DNA of 64,000 nt from Pseudopyrenochaeta lycopersici. Its lineage: Eukaryota > Ascomycota > Dothideomycetes > Pleosporales > Pseudopyrenochaetaceae. Position numbers and translations under genes: made by a program. The notes below the pieces were generated by a model. That model was not told the DNA's origin. It saw only the letters and a list, made by a program, of their open reading frames with translations, and made no database searches. Where the stretch lies: positions 620,001-684,000 of the forward strand of contig NHZP01000002.1 of the NCBI GenBank assembly GCA_003313425.1, read 5' to 3'. Of the stretch, positions 54,601 to 64,000 are shown one piece after another; positions within the stretch are counted from its first letter, which is position 1, and every line of letters starts with the position of its first letter.

Positions 54601-56172
54601 GCCCATCTGAAGAAGACCATGCGTGCGGGTCCCGGCTCGATATCTCGCGCAGAACCGCAAATACGGACAAGCATGCGCGGAGCTCCCGATCTTGCTCCAC
54701 GAGCGCAGCCGCAGCTACGAAAGAGCATGCGAGGGGGTGACACAACAACGTCAATTCCGACTGCAAACCTAGGTTTGGCTGCATCTCGCCATAGTATGAC
54801 AACCCTGGACACGAAGCCGCCGCGAGGTGCGCTTCAAAAACGACATATCCCAACTGCGGCAATGATCCCTAAACCAAGACCACAGAGCATGCCTACTGCC
54901 AAACAGTCCACAGCTGCCGTGCCTGCCTACGACAGTGATTCTGATGCCTCAGCAAGTAGTTTTCAACGGACACGAGCACGAGGGCCACGGAATCAGGGCG
55001 GCCGATACACCATGCGGGCTTCAATGAGAAACGGCCCTGCTCCTACAATGCGAGCGACTGCGCCTGCGCCTGCGCCTGCGCCGAAGCAACTTCGCCCAAT
55101 ATCACCTCCAGTGTCTCCATCGCCTGCAATCCGCAAGACTATGCGACCCTCTTCACCAACACCAGAGCCTTCAAAGTCTTCGAGATTTAGCATCCGATCA
55201 CTCTCACCCATGGGGCGGTTCCGATCAAGCAGGCCCTTTGAGTCCACGCCTCCGCTGCCTACACAGTCCAACAAAATGGGAATGTCTGCACTTAGCAAGC
55301 AATCAAAGCAAAAGGCTCCAATGGTAGACCGCGCTAAGACTTCTAAAGCCCCTCTGAAAACTCGCTTTCCCGACTCAAGTGATGAGGACGACGACCAACC
55401 ACGACGTTTCCAAAGCCGGTTCGCCGACTCCGACTCCGACGATGCAGACGACTACAAACTACCGCCGGGCCTGACTCCCGTACGAGGCATCCCGAGAAAA
55501 GCTGGTGAGGAGGATGGCGATTCGACTGACCTGGAAGAGGAGGTTGACGACGACGTGCCACCTATCAAATCAGAGCCAGCAGCGAGCATGGTTACCAGTA
55601 GTCAGATGAACGGGAACTCCAACAGACAGGGTGTTACTTTATCAGCAGGATCACTACGTGATAGCAAGCACGCGCCTGCCTTGCCGTCATTCGAAGCTGG
55701 TAGCAAAGCAAAGACAAAGCGTACTTTTTTCGGGCTGGGCAAGAAGAAGACGGCTGGCTCCCAGGCAGATACAGTATTGCCAAACTCAGCAACACACGAT
55801 ATTTCTATGCCACCATCGCAGCGGAACCACGCGTTGGGACTGCCACTTACGCCGATTGACGAAGACAAGGATATGGATACTGGCACCTTCGCAAATACAT
55901 CGCCGCAAACCAAAAAGTCCCCAAAGCTCCAACGCCGCTCAACACCTGAATGGCCCCTCCCGTTACCCCCAACCATTGGCAATGATGAACGCCCATTAAG
56001 TTCTGATGGCATTGCCCCACGTCGACCACGTTTTCTGAATCGCCAGTCAAGCACAACGTCAAACGCCACCGCACCAGTTGTTGATGCTCAGGGCCGCTCG
56101 GTTTCATACGGTAGAAGTGGGAAGAAGAAGAAGTTCCAGGGCTTGAGGCGGGTCTTCGGACTCAACGACTAA
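51673..56172 (+). CDS. Very large intrinsically disordered protein with repeated S/T-M-R motifs
   Basis: An open frame of 1499 codons. A 69-nt in-frame intron is likely at 51709-51777 (GTATGT...GCAG), giving about 1476 residues; frame alone cannot decide because 69 is divisible by three. The protein is rich in Ser, Pro, Arg, Gln and acidic blocks, with no enzymatic domain seen. The N-terminus (basic MFGKRRR, then SLAATKAF, SSAAAAAALRTH and MVRRNS) looks conserved. Residues about 975-1170 hold a series of short S/T-M-R motifs (KTMRAG, TSMRGAP, KSMRGG, ASMRNG, KTMRPS). The C-terminus ends basic (GKKKKFQGLRRVFG). The composition suggests a cytoskeleton-, cortex- or eisosome-type scaffold; that is a guess, not an identification. 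Confidence 0.85.
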   Translation: MFGKRRRAASNPVCTAPARGRKAKPSPCSPFTAMQPQRAPPSASASLAATKAFVRDRDSNGALSSAAAAAALRTHVATPTPVGDTVTKRMVRRNSASSNGSFSRPGGLRRQSSSGSMTERSFRAASPGRGSPAEPRAPPVPPVPKDMAGGGAAHRRTSSLEPVHRGGSPAPRGGGRGVSLDRGVQSPAGRGQRSTSHLAQVSEEQDAAQRSINFSRPMSPAAPAAQQSGHGWFGGPVVNQEAVQRMASASRPKATASPSGHDLHQTQPAGRLSSGSMRASPAAAALQSRSFLPPATRQAPRPVDPKSSDAIYDPSSRTFIHKQDAMARHRELHQEPEQPAQQYVAQHVDDYDVHHPHRPPRQHVQRGASAATQPSNPSQATPHVSEPRVGASMGGPSSEDSADAHSQLSEQARMSRTLESPAHEPAVEASTNAQAVESVRTARDRQSSLSPPRSAHFAPMAVELAGEKHQPPPRSISPVKSALKPSPSVSRRGSSPIALNGRLSVKGAPSETSDTASEDGSKKKRNVRVSFEETPVIAGTAAYAEAETPTTPVGLSASKWSPAPDQQVDEFTDFMKPRSALPSFSSIRDKDRRSTHEDVAEKVTETVSTTPMSASVSSIGDPLQASNDHVVGGIFAQDFARKHGAINDPLPPEVTTVEGSGYVSDSSEESSIQKHGEGMEPPRHPPAPEPKSLTTPSDERSSTPGSAPERIIEIPQIALLPATPSPHERPEPKFQSMMVPGGWDEEAAESESKSVAHSRIASNDPQVSTLVGPVRPQPVANAEEYDSVDDDSSVYSDAYEDLSDTEAGFGSINAIVESPAAPSSSGLMFSRYADQNATESLASKPQGDTAGDESTDSDATPTQDWNAARQHWSGVNASRKQPQHDGTSTNRQTHAEDVVSRVVQAPVSQETTKAERKPEAGPVAKTTPASQVPQPSAKPLKSALKKAAIAQDPQPADPQSGQSMRGQPSRQGVPGEAHLKKTMRAGPGSISRAEPQIRTSMRGAPDLAPRAQPQLRKSMRGGDTTTSIPTANLGLAASRHSMTTLDTKPPRGALQKRHIPTAAMIPKPRPQSMPTAKQSTAAVPAYDSDSDASASSFQRTRARGPRNQGGRYTMRASMRNGPAPTMRATAPAPAPAPKQLRPISPPVSPSPAIRKTMRPSSPTPEPSKSSRFSIRSLSPMGRFRSSRPFESTPPLPTQSNKMGMSALSKQSKQKAPMVDRAKTSKAPLKTRFPDSSDEDDDQPRRFQSRFADSDSDDADDYKLPPGLTPVRGIPRKAGEEDGDSTDLEEEVDDDVPPIKSEPAASMVTSSQMNGNSNRQGVTLSAGSLRDSKHAPALPSFEAGSKAKTKRTFFGLGKKKTAGSQADTVLPNSATHDISMPPSQRNHALGLPLTPIDEDKDMDTGTFANTSPQTKKSPKLQRRSTPEWPLPLPPTIGNDERPLSSDGIAPRRPRFLNRQSSTTSNATAPVVDAQGRSVSYGRSGKKKKFQGLRRVFGLND

Positions 56173-59100
56173 GATATGAGGCGGGTGGCTAATGTGCGCT
56201 GTAGAGTTTCCACAAGGTCCTACTCGGTTTCTGTGGCTCTAAATGAACGCGCGCCATCGCAGAGACAAACGATGTTGTCGGCTACCTTGAACCCCTCACA
56301 CATGTCTCTTACGTCGTTTATTCGTGTTTCCACCATCTTATCGGGATGTCATCAGCCAATCCCCGTCGGGAACACATCGCTATTATCTATTCGAATCCCT
56401 GAGATTGCATAGAGCCAATACTGCGGCTTCTCATATCATCTAATTCCTACGTGTGCATCAGCACATCTCCTTTCTTTCTTCTTCTCGCCGTAGACGGCTT
56501 GCTTGGGATACCCTTGGGCTTAAAAGTGATACCATCTGGATAGGGAGACAGTCTCGCGTCGACGAGGGCAAATAGACATGCGCTTAGACGCAGTACCTGT
56601 CGCTTCTACTTTGTACATGATTCAACGTGTAAAATTTAGGTTGAGTGCGCGAAATAGAGTGTAAAGACGCGCTGTAGATAATCTTTAATGGAAATGATTG
56701 GGCTTGTGCGAGGCCATAAGGCATATTTTGTGCTATCCAGCATGCTATGATGTTTAGAGAGAAGGGTTCAAGGGAAGCTAACTATTGTTTTACCTAAATA
56801 TAAGTTACACCGGATGTGGAATTGGGCACCTGCTCTACATCACTTCTTTGATAGCAATGGAACTGAAACATGCAGAGCGCGACGTCCAATTGAAACAAAG
56901 AAAGGTGGGCCTCCGTCGTCTCCACAAATACCATTGGAGCACGATGCCAATATCTTGTGCGTGTTGTTGATGAGTTGCGGGATCGTGGCGAACCGCCTAC
57001 GAGGGTGAGTGTTTCCCATATAGTTTTACGCTTTGAACGAATCAAGTCGCCCTTTTGAGCAATAGTCCAAAGACTAGCCAAAAGTTTTTTTAAGATTGCG
57101 TTTGACGATTTGGTTTGTTGAAAGGCGACTGCAATACCTACTGCGGTTTTGCAAATTAAGGAAGGCTAGTCAAAAAGACGTTGATGATGATAACATCTGG
57201 GCAAAAGAGCAACCTGGGAGATATTTGAGTAGAAGATTTGTAAATTTTTCCACAAGTTCACTTGGCGAGCCTTCTTTCAGCAAAATCCCAGCGCTACCTC
57301 TCGTTCCGAAGAGAATCCCTCAATGATCCCCAAACGGCATTCGTCTTCACGTCTCTGAACATAAGTCATCAACTGCCTCTTTCTGAACCAGGTTATGGTT
57401 GTACAGCTTATCGCCGAGATTTGTCAACCCCCACCACGCCTGCATCTTCGGTTTCAGCCCTCCGTAGCTTGTCCCGGTAATCTTGAGGCCCAACATGCAG
57501 ATATGAGGGATTAAGCACTGCCTAACCCCGCCTTGGGCGGGATAAGCGCTCTGGGCCAAACCTTGTGTTCATGAGGCGCAAGAGAAACTGGATGTGTGGG
57601 ATAGAAAGGGTGGGTGAGAAAGTGGAGACATGCGGTGTGATGGCAAACCGGGATATGGGGTGGATGCACGTTTTGGATAAGAAATTTTGCATGAGCGGTG
57701 ATTGCCAAAGCGCGAAACCCGAGCTTTCCATTTGCTTTCCATTTTTATAATGGACGCTGGGAAACTTTTATCTGGGCTTGAGGGTTCGGAACACTACACC
57801 AAATGGGTTGAAAGTTGAGAACCGACTGACTCAGGCTGATGCTATTGCTGAAGAGTCACCGACCCTTACTTGATAACAGTACCCTCTAGCACACTTGAGG
57901 ATAGTGTCCTTGAGCAATACACGTCTTATTGTAGTGTTCTAGCGTCACCGGATCCTATCCAGGTAGCAACTGCCTGCAGCCTCAAATGAAACTAGGTCTC
58001 ATCAACCGCAAAAGCTCTCCATGTTGTATCTCGACCTCTCCCGAATCAACTCTTTGCCAATCCAATGTAAAAGGGTAACTTAATACCCAACCCAGGAATA
58101 CGCCATTCAACTGACTCGGCAGCGGGTATAGCCTACGCTCCGCCGTGTTCCGGTGCGATACAGAAAGACAAACCCCTAGAGAAAACGACATGAGGCTGAA
58201 TGAAGAACGGGAAGACTTCACCGCTCTTTCTCCCATTTGAGCGTTCGGGTCTTGTGATGGGATGTGGAAAGTGGCGCCCCTACCCCGCTTACTCTTTTAA
58301 ACGTGAACAAGATGTGCGGCACAGCCCATGCTCGAGCGTGGGGTGGTTGCAGATGCTGGGCGTGTAGCTGTTGTGGCCACAATTTCGCGACAGCTAGTGG
58401 TGACATTTCAATGTTGGCCGAGTCGACAGGTCTTGTAATGTTTCGGAACCATCACCATCCTCACTCAAACACCTGGCCAAATGTAGTGAACTGAGGGAAG
58501 AAACGTGCCCCGCTTTCGAACGTTGACGGAACATGCGTCGAATGTGTTGGCCCAGACAAAACCAAGACCACTAATCGCCTAGCAATCTTTCACATTTCTA
58601 TTCCCAGGGCACACGTTTTCACATCAACAGTTCTGCTTCGTTCATCTGCTTCCCTGAGCTAACCCGCCACTCCTTACTTTAATCACACAGCCGGCGACTT
58701 GCCAACCTGGACCCAAGGTTTCCAGCTTCGCCTCCGATATCAACAAAATCGGGAGAGGTGGGCGGCTAGCGATGGGCGCAGAGTGTTCGCCAATCTTACC
58801 TAACCCCGTTGCATACGTTGAACGAGGGTTGAGAGCTGGGCAGACGTGTTCGCTTCGGAGAATGAACATGATATTGGCTGCTGCACATCATCTTTTGCCC
58901 TTTCCAGTATTTGTGGGTAAGCCATCGCCAATGACGAGCGACGTTCCCAAGCCTCTTGACAATGCTTGCCGTCCACCAGTCTATGGCCCGTTTCCTGTCT
59001 CGCTGTAAAACCTGGTGGTGTGAGCTCGGCGCCATGTCGGGACGAAGTGAAGCATAGAAGAGAATGTACGGCTTACGGCGGGACTAGATGCCCCCATACT

Positions 59101-59534
59101 AGTGAAATCATGCGATGATGTTGCTTATGTGTAACGAGCTGTGCAGATGGGCGACGGCGACGGCAGTGGGGCAAGAAGATCAACAAAAGATTGACACGCG
59201 GGTCAATCCCTGTGGAGACATAATCTGTAAAATTCACAGCATGAAGAGAAAAGAATGCAAGGTAACGAAGATGTGGTATTGATAGACATTGACTCGCACA
59301 AGGAGCCTTGACACATATGACGGGACCATGGCAAGTGGTACATGCAAATGCAATCTCAAATTCAACTCTCAGTTGATTGAAGAGGTGAAGTTGAGATAAA
59401 GCAAACAAAACGCCATTTTTCGTTGAAGGAGACACGGACCCAGCTTTTGGTTCTGCCATGTCTCGCTATCCAAAACGCCAGCTAATGCAACATGAGCAAC
59501 AGGGGGAAATGGGTGGAATTATATAAAGTCGTGA
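56173..59534. other. 3.4-kb intergenic region
   Basis: No open frame with family features on either strand. A short G/C inverted repeat (CCCCGCC-TTG-GGCGGGA, 57523-57541) and the kinase 3' flank are all I noticed. No RIP signature. Confidence 0.5.
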
Positions 59535-61664
59535 TTATCGTTCACCCATATCGAAACGGTGGGTAAAGGCCTTCCCCACCTTATTCTCGGGCTTTGGGGG
59601 AATATGATGATGTAGGAATTTCTTGGTCGCCGCAGTCCTCGCGCTACTCGCCTTTGACGCGTCAAAATAGATCTTTGGATCATCATAGGTTTCTGGACAG
59701 CAGCAACCGATGTTTTTAATGCATGTAGTTTTGAGAACTTGGTGAATTGTAATGCGCTTGTCGGGGATAGGGTGCAGCATCTTCAATATCAGGCGTTTGA
59801 TTGAGGGCGGTTCGATTAAACTGAAGAGTTTGCCGCACTTTGGGTGCCCGTTTTCACCGTCAAAAATCTGGCCGTCAGGGTGTTCGTCGAGCCACTGATT
59901 CCAACCCTTTTTGAATCTTGCATAGTATTCAAACTCAGACTTGGCAGCCTGCCATGGACATCCACCAAAAGTCATTGTCAAGTAGACAATGGCGCATGAC
60001 CAGATGTCAAGCGGACGCGGATCATAACTGTGATTCTTCTCAAGCACTTCGGGAGCAATGTATGGCAGACTGCCACAAATGCCAGGGGCAGACAAACGCA
60101 TCTCTCCCATATTCTTGCCACACTCGCCTCCCGAAGCGCGTAGACCAGGGTGCTCACCGCTGAAGACTTCTGCCACGCCAAAGTCGGAGATTTTGAGATG
60201 GCCGTCCTTGTTGAGGAGCAGGTTTTCCAGCTTGATGTCTCGATGGGCGATGCCATGACTGTGCAAGTAATGGACCCCCCGGAGCAACTGCTTGAAGAAG
60301 CACAAGCGGTCGTCCCGGCTGTAAAAGCCTTCGACGCCGCCGGCGAACAGCTTGCGTTCGACAAGCGAGTAAATTTCGCCGTAAGTGCAAAACTCCATGA
60401 CATGGTTCCAACGTCCTCGATTCGTGCATAAGCGTACCGTCTCGACAATGTTGGGGTGGTGTAGACTCTTTGCGATGCTGTACTCGGATTTGATCTTCAG
60501 AATGTAGTCTTCTTCGGTCTCGTCCTTGTCGCGCTCCCGGAATTCCTTGACGGCCACGAGGACCTCGTCCTTGGTCAGGGCGCCTCTTCGCGCCATGATA
60601 CGAACTTCGGAGGTGGCGCCTTTGCCCAGAATCTTGCCCCGCTTGCCAGGCATGAGACTGGAGCTTTTGAATTCCTTGTCGAGATCACACCAGTCTATTA
60701 TGAAATCGTCGGGCAAGTTTACGCTCAATCGGCGAGCCTTCAAGCCCACACCTTCGGCGGCGGGCTTTGAAAAAGTGGCCAACATGCCAGCAGTCGGTTG
60801 CTCGTCGTCCTCGTCGAGGCGGGGCACCTGGTCGGTGCTCGCTGACCGCCTCCGTGGCCAGGCTTGCTTCCTGGCGGGCTTGGGGTTGCCGGGGCCGGCC
60901 CAGGTGATGCCCGGGCGCGGCCTGTCCATGCTGGAGAGAGCCGTGGACGACGAGGGCTTCTTGCCCAGTCGGGGCGATTTATCGGAATCGCGGTGGGCGG
61001 TGGAGAGCGTGCTCATGGGGGACGCTGATGTCGGGGGTGAGTTTGCGCGGGAAGATCGGTCGGAGCGGCGGGTGAGGGAGAAGGAGCTCAGCCGCCTGGT
61101 TTGCTTGGGAATGTCGACTGCGGGCGAGGAGACTTCGGCGGGGCCGTCGACGCCCGTCTTGACCAGGTACGTGTTTGTTTCGACCTTTTGCTTTGGCGAT
61201 CTGGCGGGGCTCGCGACGTGTGGCGTGTCCAGCGCATGTTGGGCATCCTTGTTGGGCAGGTTCCGGTGCAGCTTGCTGCGGACAAATGAGCCCACGCGCT
61301 TTCCCAGGCCGACTTTTTCTGGCGGTGGCTGCTGGTCTGCGGGCAGGGCGGTGGGCAGGGCGGTGGGCAGGGTGGTGGGCGCGGCCGGGGGCGATGCGGG
61401 CTGCGACTGCGCCTTGGCGGCCATGTCGCCGGTGCCATGATCGTCGTGGCGGAAGGCGTGGGAGAAGGGGGTGCCCTCGCTGGTGTGGCTGGTGGGGGTG
61501 AGGGGCTCGGCGGGCTCGCTGGCCGTGCCAGTGCTCTCGTCCTCCTCTTCGATGGGGAAGTGGTACTCGACGGTGCGGGAGTCGCGGCGCTGCAGATGGT
61601 CTGAGAGCGAGGCTTCGTCGAACGAGATTGCCATGGGCGGGGGGTTGGCAGCGACTGCGGGCAT
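59535..61664 (-). CDS. HAL4/SAT4-type serine/threonine protein kinase
   Basis: 709 residues from the ATG at 61664, or 699 from a second ATG at 61634. The frame is open for 212 more codons but that part is leader-like. The N-terminal 340 residues are Pro/Ser-rich and disordered. The kinase domain follows with the glycine loop ILGKGATSEVRIMARR, the VAIK-type VAVKEF, HRDIKLENLL, ISDFGVAEV, IAPEVLEK and an RITIHQ end. The insert before the activation segment and the final CIKNIGCCCPE...HHHIPPK match the fungal HAL4/SAT4/HAL5 family, which controls potassium transporters and salt tolerance. All catalytic residues are present, so it should be active. Confidence 0.9.
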   Translation of the reverse strand: MPAVAANPPPMAISFDEASLSDHLQRRDSRTVEYHFPIEEEDESTGTASEPAEPLTPTSHTSEGTPFSHAFRHDDHGTGDMAAKAQSQPASPPAAPTTLPTALPTALPADQQPPPEKVGLGKRVGSFVRSKLHRNLPNKDAQHALDTPHVASPARSPKQKVETNTYLVKTGVDGPAEVSSPAVDIPKQTRRLSSFSLTRRSDRSSRANSPPTSASPMSTLSTAHRDSDKSPRLGKKPSSSTALSSMDRPRPGITWAGPGNPKPARKQAWPRRRSASTDQVPRLDEDDEQPTAGMLATFSKPAAEGVGLKARRLSVNLPDDFIIDWCDLDKEFKSSSLMPGKRGKILGKGATSEVRIMARRGALTKDEVLVAVKEFRERDKDETEEDYILKIKSEYSIAKSLHHPNIVETVRLCTNRGRWNHVMEFCTYGEIYSLVERKLFAGGVEGFYSRDDRLCFFKQLLRGVHYLHSHGIAHRDIKLENLLLNKDGHLKISDFGVAEVFSGEHPGLRASGGECGKNMGEMRLSAPGICGSLPYIAPEVLEKNHSYDPRPLDIWSCAIVYLTMTFGGCPWQAAKSEFEYYARFKKGWNQWLDEHPDGQIFDGENGHPKCGKLFSLIEPPSIKRLILKMLHPIPDKRITIHQVLKTTCIKNIGCCCPETYDDPKIYFDASKASSARTAATKKFLHHHIPPKPENKVGKAFTHRFDMGER

Positions 61665-64000
61665 AGCAGTCGGGCGGCCGGCTACGCGCGCTGGAGGGCA
61701 CTGGGCTGGTGATAGAGCGGCCTGAGGGCCCTGGACGGCTGCCAGTGGAGGGCGGGCACGAGGAGCGGCGAGGGGTACAGGTGCTGCAATTGAGAAAGAG
61801 CCATTCACACGCAGTTGTATGGGGCACCGATAGAACAAGCAGAGCAAGAGCAGAGGGCAGAGAGCAGAGAGCAAAGAGAAAAGAGCAAAGACAGACGGGC
61901 GGCGCACACAAGTCGAACGCAAGTCGAGGGCGATGTGCAGAGGCTCCAGGACACCGGCAATGGCTGCGGGCGCCGACTGGAGGGTCCAAAGTCTCTTTAT
62001 TCCACGCCAAACCCCCGGCCAGCCCCTGCACGGCCGACCATCACCCCCACAGCGCCTGCGCGCACCTGCGCGCACCTGCAGCTGCCCAGCACCCACCACC
62101 GGGCCTCGCAGTAACGCAACTCTATGATGTGCGTCGTCGATCGTGCGCTGCAAACGCTTGAATTTTCGCCGTGTCTCCATGCTCACCCCCCTAAAGCCCT
62201 CTTTGCTTCTCTTTGCTCCTCGCTGACAGCGCATGTGCCTCAATGACTTGGCCGCGAATGGCCGCCGCCGTCTACTTGGAAACACCAGTCGTCTCCCCAT
62301 GGCACACGCCCATCCTGGCCCTACCTGGCGAGTCTAAAATACCGCAAGTGCCTGGTAACATGGTCTTCGCTGCTGCAGTCATCGCTGCCTACTCCAAACG
62401 AGGCATGTCGCCCACCCTGGGGAATGAGGGCCTCTGCTTCCGCCGCCCTAGGATTCGCCCTTAGACCCAAGCCTTGCCCTGTCCTTTGCCGCCCAAAGCG
62501 ACGCGAGAAATCGTGGGGGAGTCGTCTACCACCCTACAATAGATACCACCTTCAAACGACCAGCCACCCTGCAGTCCTGTTGTCACTTGCACACTTTCAT
62601 CTCCAGCACCTCACGCTTCTCAGCGCGTTTTGCGGGGTTCGTGTCACCATATGCAAGCTGCGCCTGTCTGCCATCACGTCTACCGCAATACGCTCAAAGG
62701 CGGTGAATACCTGCGCCTCTGCGACATCTGGAGCCAAACGACTGGCTTCCTTTATCGTCTCCTCCCCCACAGTTACACAGCCGCACCTGCAGTAGTCAAG
62801 CTGCCTTCTACCTCTAATAAGCCTTCCACGTCTGGCTCCAAATTCTTCTCTATTCTGTTTGTGGCTTCGAGTTGCATGCGGCTCATGCCTGCGAATTCGG
62901 CATCCTCAAGCGTTTCTGCCACCCCTCTATCCATAGCCGCAAACTATCAAAAGACGCTCTCGTTGCCCTTCCCTGCAATTGTATACTTCCCCACATCCTC
63001 CCATTTATATATATTTCTTTCGCCTATGTCTTGGCATCCTGCTTTGACTGCGCTCTGGCAAAGACCTGGGCTAATAGACATCCGTTCATTTCACGCATGC
63101 CTCCCTCCATCCCGATCTGGAAACCAGGCACATGTAACAGCGCCTTGGCCTAGTACAACTGGATGCACCTCATCAGTATGATGAATGATCGACAATGATC
63201 CACATCCATCTACTGTTCCCATGCCTTAACACCCAACGACACCGAAACAAGCGCGTCAAGTACTACCAGTCCCCATGCTCTGCGCAATCTGTGACGCGTT
63301 TCATTGTAATCAACCCAGCAGCTCCTCAGACTTGGCAATATCGTTAATGACCATGTTTCTCATTGCACCGCCCTTGGCATTTCGGAGGAACGCTCGGCAT
63401 CATCTATCACCATAGTCCTCCACTTGGCACTCGACGGCTTGTTCCCTTGACACCAATCTATGAAAAGAGTGATGGCTGCTGCGTGTGACTGTTGGAAATC
63501 GTTTCTGCCATTGCCGAAAGGCATCTTGGACACCAGCGAACAGCACACTACCAGCTACTCGACATGAACAACACATTGCATGCATATGCACCATGCTTAC
63601 AAAACGAGCATCAAGCGTCGTAAATGCCGACATGAAGTTCTTTGGATTGTGATCATTGTCTTGGAAGACATTTGCTTTCGTCATAGGCTTGGTCTTTGGG
63701 TATCAATCGATCCGCTCACCTCTCACACGCAACTCGAACCGTGGTGCCGGCTTCTTTTTGACAAACAATAAGACCTACAGGTACCCTGAAATCTTCAGAA
63801 TCAAGCACCATGTACGCAAGGAAGCTTCTGCCGACAAGAGACCTTGCTTAATGGAATCAAGATTTGGCCAAATGGAGTAGGGCTGTGCGTACCCCACTGA
63901 ACTTCACACGCCTCCTGACTTTGCGATAAAGTAGTCCCGAGTAAGACTGCGCGGAAATCTCATGCCAAGATTAGTAGATCATCTTGGCAAAGAACCGTGT
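61665..64000. other. Kinase leader and terminal intergenic region
   Basis: The kinase leader contains a long CT-rich tract on the coding strand (61838-61895; more near 62199-62223), a common fungal promoter feature. From 62400 to the end, open frames are short and show no family features; a neighbouring gene may begin outside the window. Confidence 0.5.

Noticed and set aside
57523..57541. GC-rich inverted repeat as a terminator or RNA element
   Set aside because: Too short, no T-run and not near a gene end.
61665..62300. 212-codon N-terminal extension of the HAL4-type kinase
   Set aside because: Low-complexity translation of a CT-rich leader; its hydrophobic run comes from that tract and is not a membrane helix of the family.

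Overview
The window is nuclear DNA of a filamentous ascomycete (Pezizomycotina, probably a Dothideomycete; the class is an inference). Three features point this way: short introns of about 46-176 nt with GTRNGT donors and CTRAC-like branch points, fungus-specific families (Zn2Cys6 regulator, NRPS, Rds1-type ferritin-like protein, BtgC-type GH17, HAL4-type kinase), and an AT-rich island of Gypsy retrotransposons with stop codons at former Trp and Gln positions, the signature of repeat-induced point mutation (RIP).

Layout. 1-8430: two RIP-degraded chromodomain Gypsy elements. The first appears nested inside the reverse transcriptase of the second, and the second ends in an LTR with a 37-bp tandem repeat. 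8596-13210 (-): three open frames that splice in phase into one gene of about 1436 residues (HeLo-like region, kinase-like domain, IQ motifs, chymotrypsin-fold protease). 13973-16621 (-): Tudor-SN/SND1 homologue.

17.3-39.3 kb: a probable secondary-metabolite gene cluster. It holds an NAD(P)-binding NmrA-like protein, a FAD monooxygenase, a Zn2Cys6 regulator, a P450, a DHA2-type MFS transporter, a small secreted protein, a TetX-like FAD monooxygenase and a T-C-A-T-C NRPS. The 8-mer palindrome CGGATCCG occurs seven times in the window by eye. All seven lie in four intergenic regions of this block, upstream of every cluster gene except the regulator, whose upstream region carries the related palindrome TCGG-N3-CCGA. 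This links the genes as one regulon, probably under the Zn2Cys6 protein. A plausible reading is that the NRPS builds a small peptide released by its terminal C domain, the two flavoenzymes, the P450 and the NmrA-like protein tailor it, and the MFS protein exports it. The product is not known.

39.4-64 kb: mostly housekeeping or surface genes. These are GH17 glucanase, Rds1-like protein, a small GPI-like protein, a ferric-reductase-like membrane flavoprotein, an epoxide hydrolase, a very large disordered protein with repeated S/T-M-R motifs, and a HAL4/SAT4-like kinase. They are separated by long intergenic stretches. I found no tRNA gene and no CRISPR array. A weak 5S-rRNA-like relic or hairpin lies near 45.6 kb.
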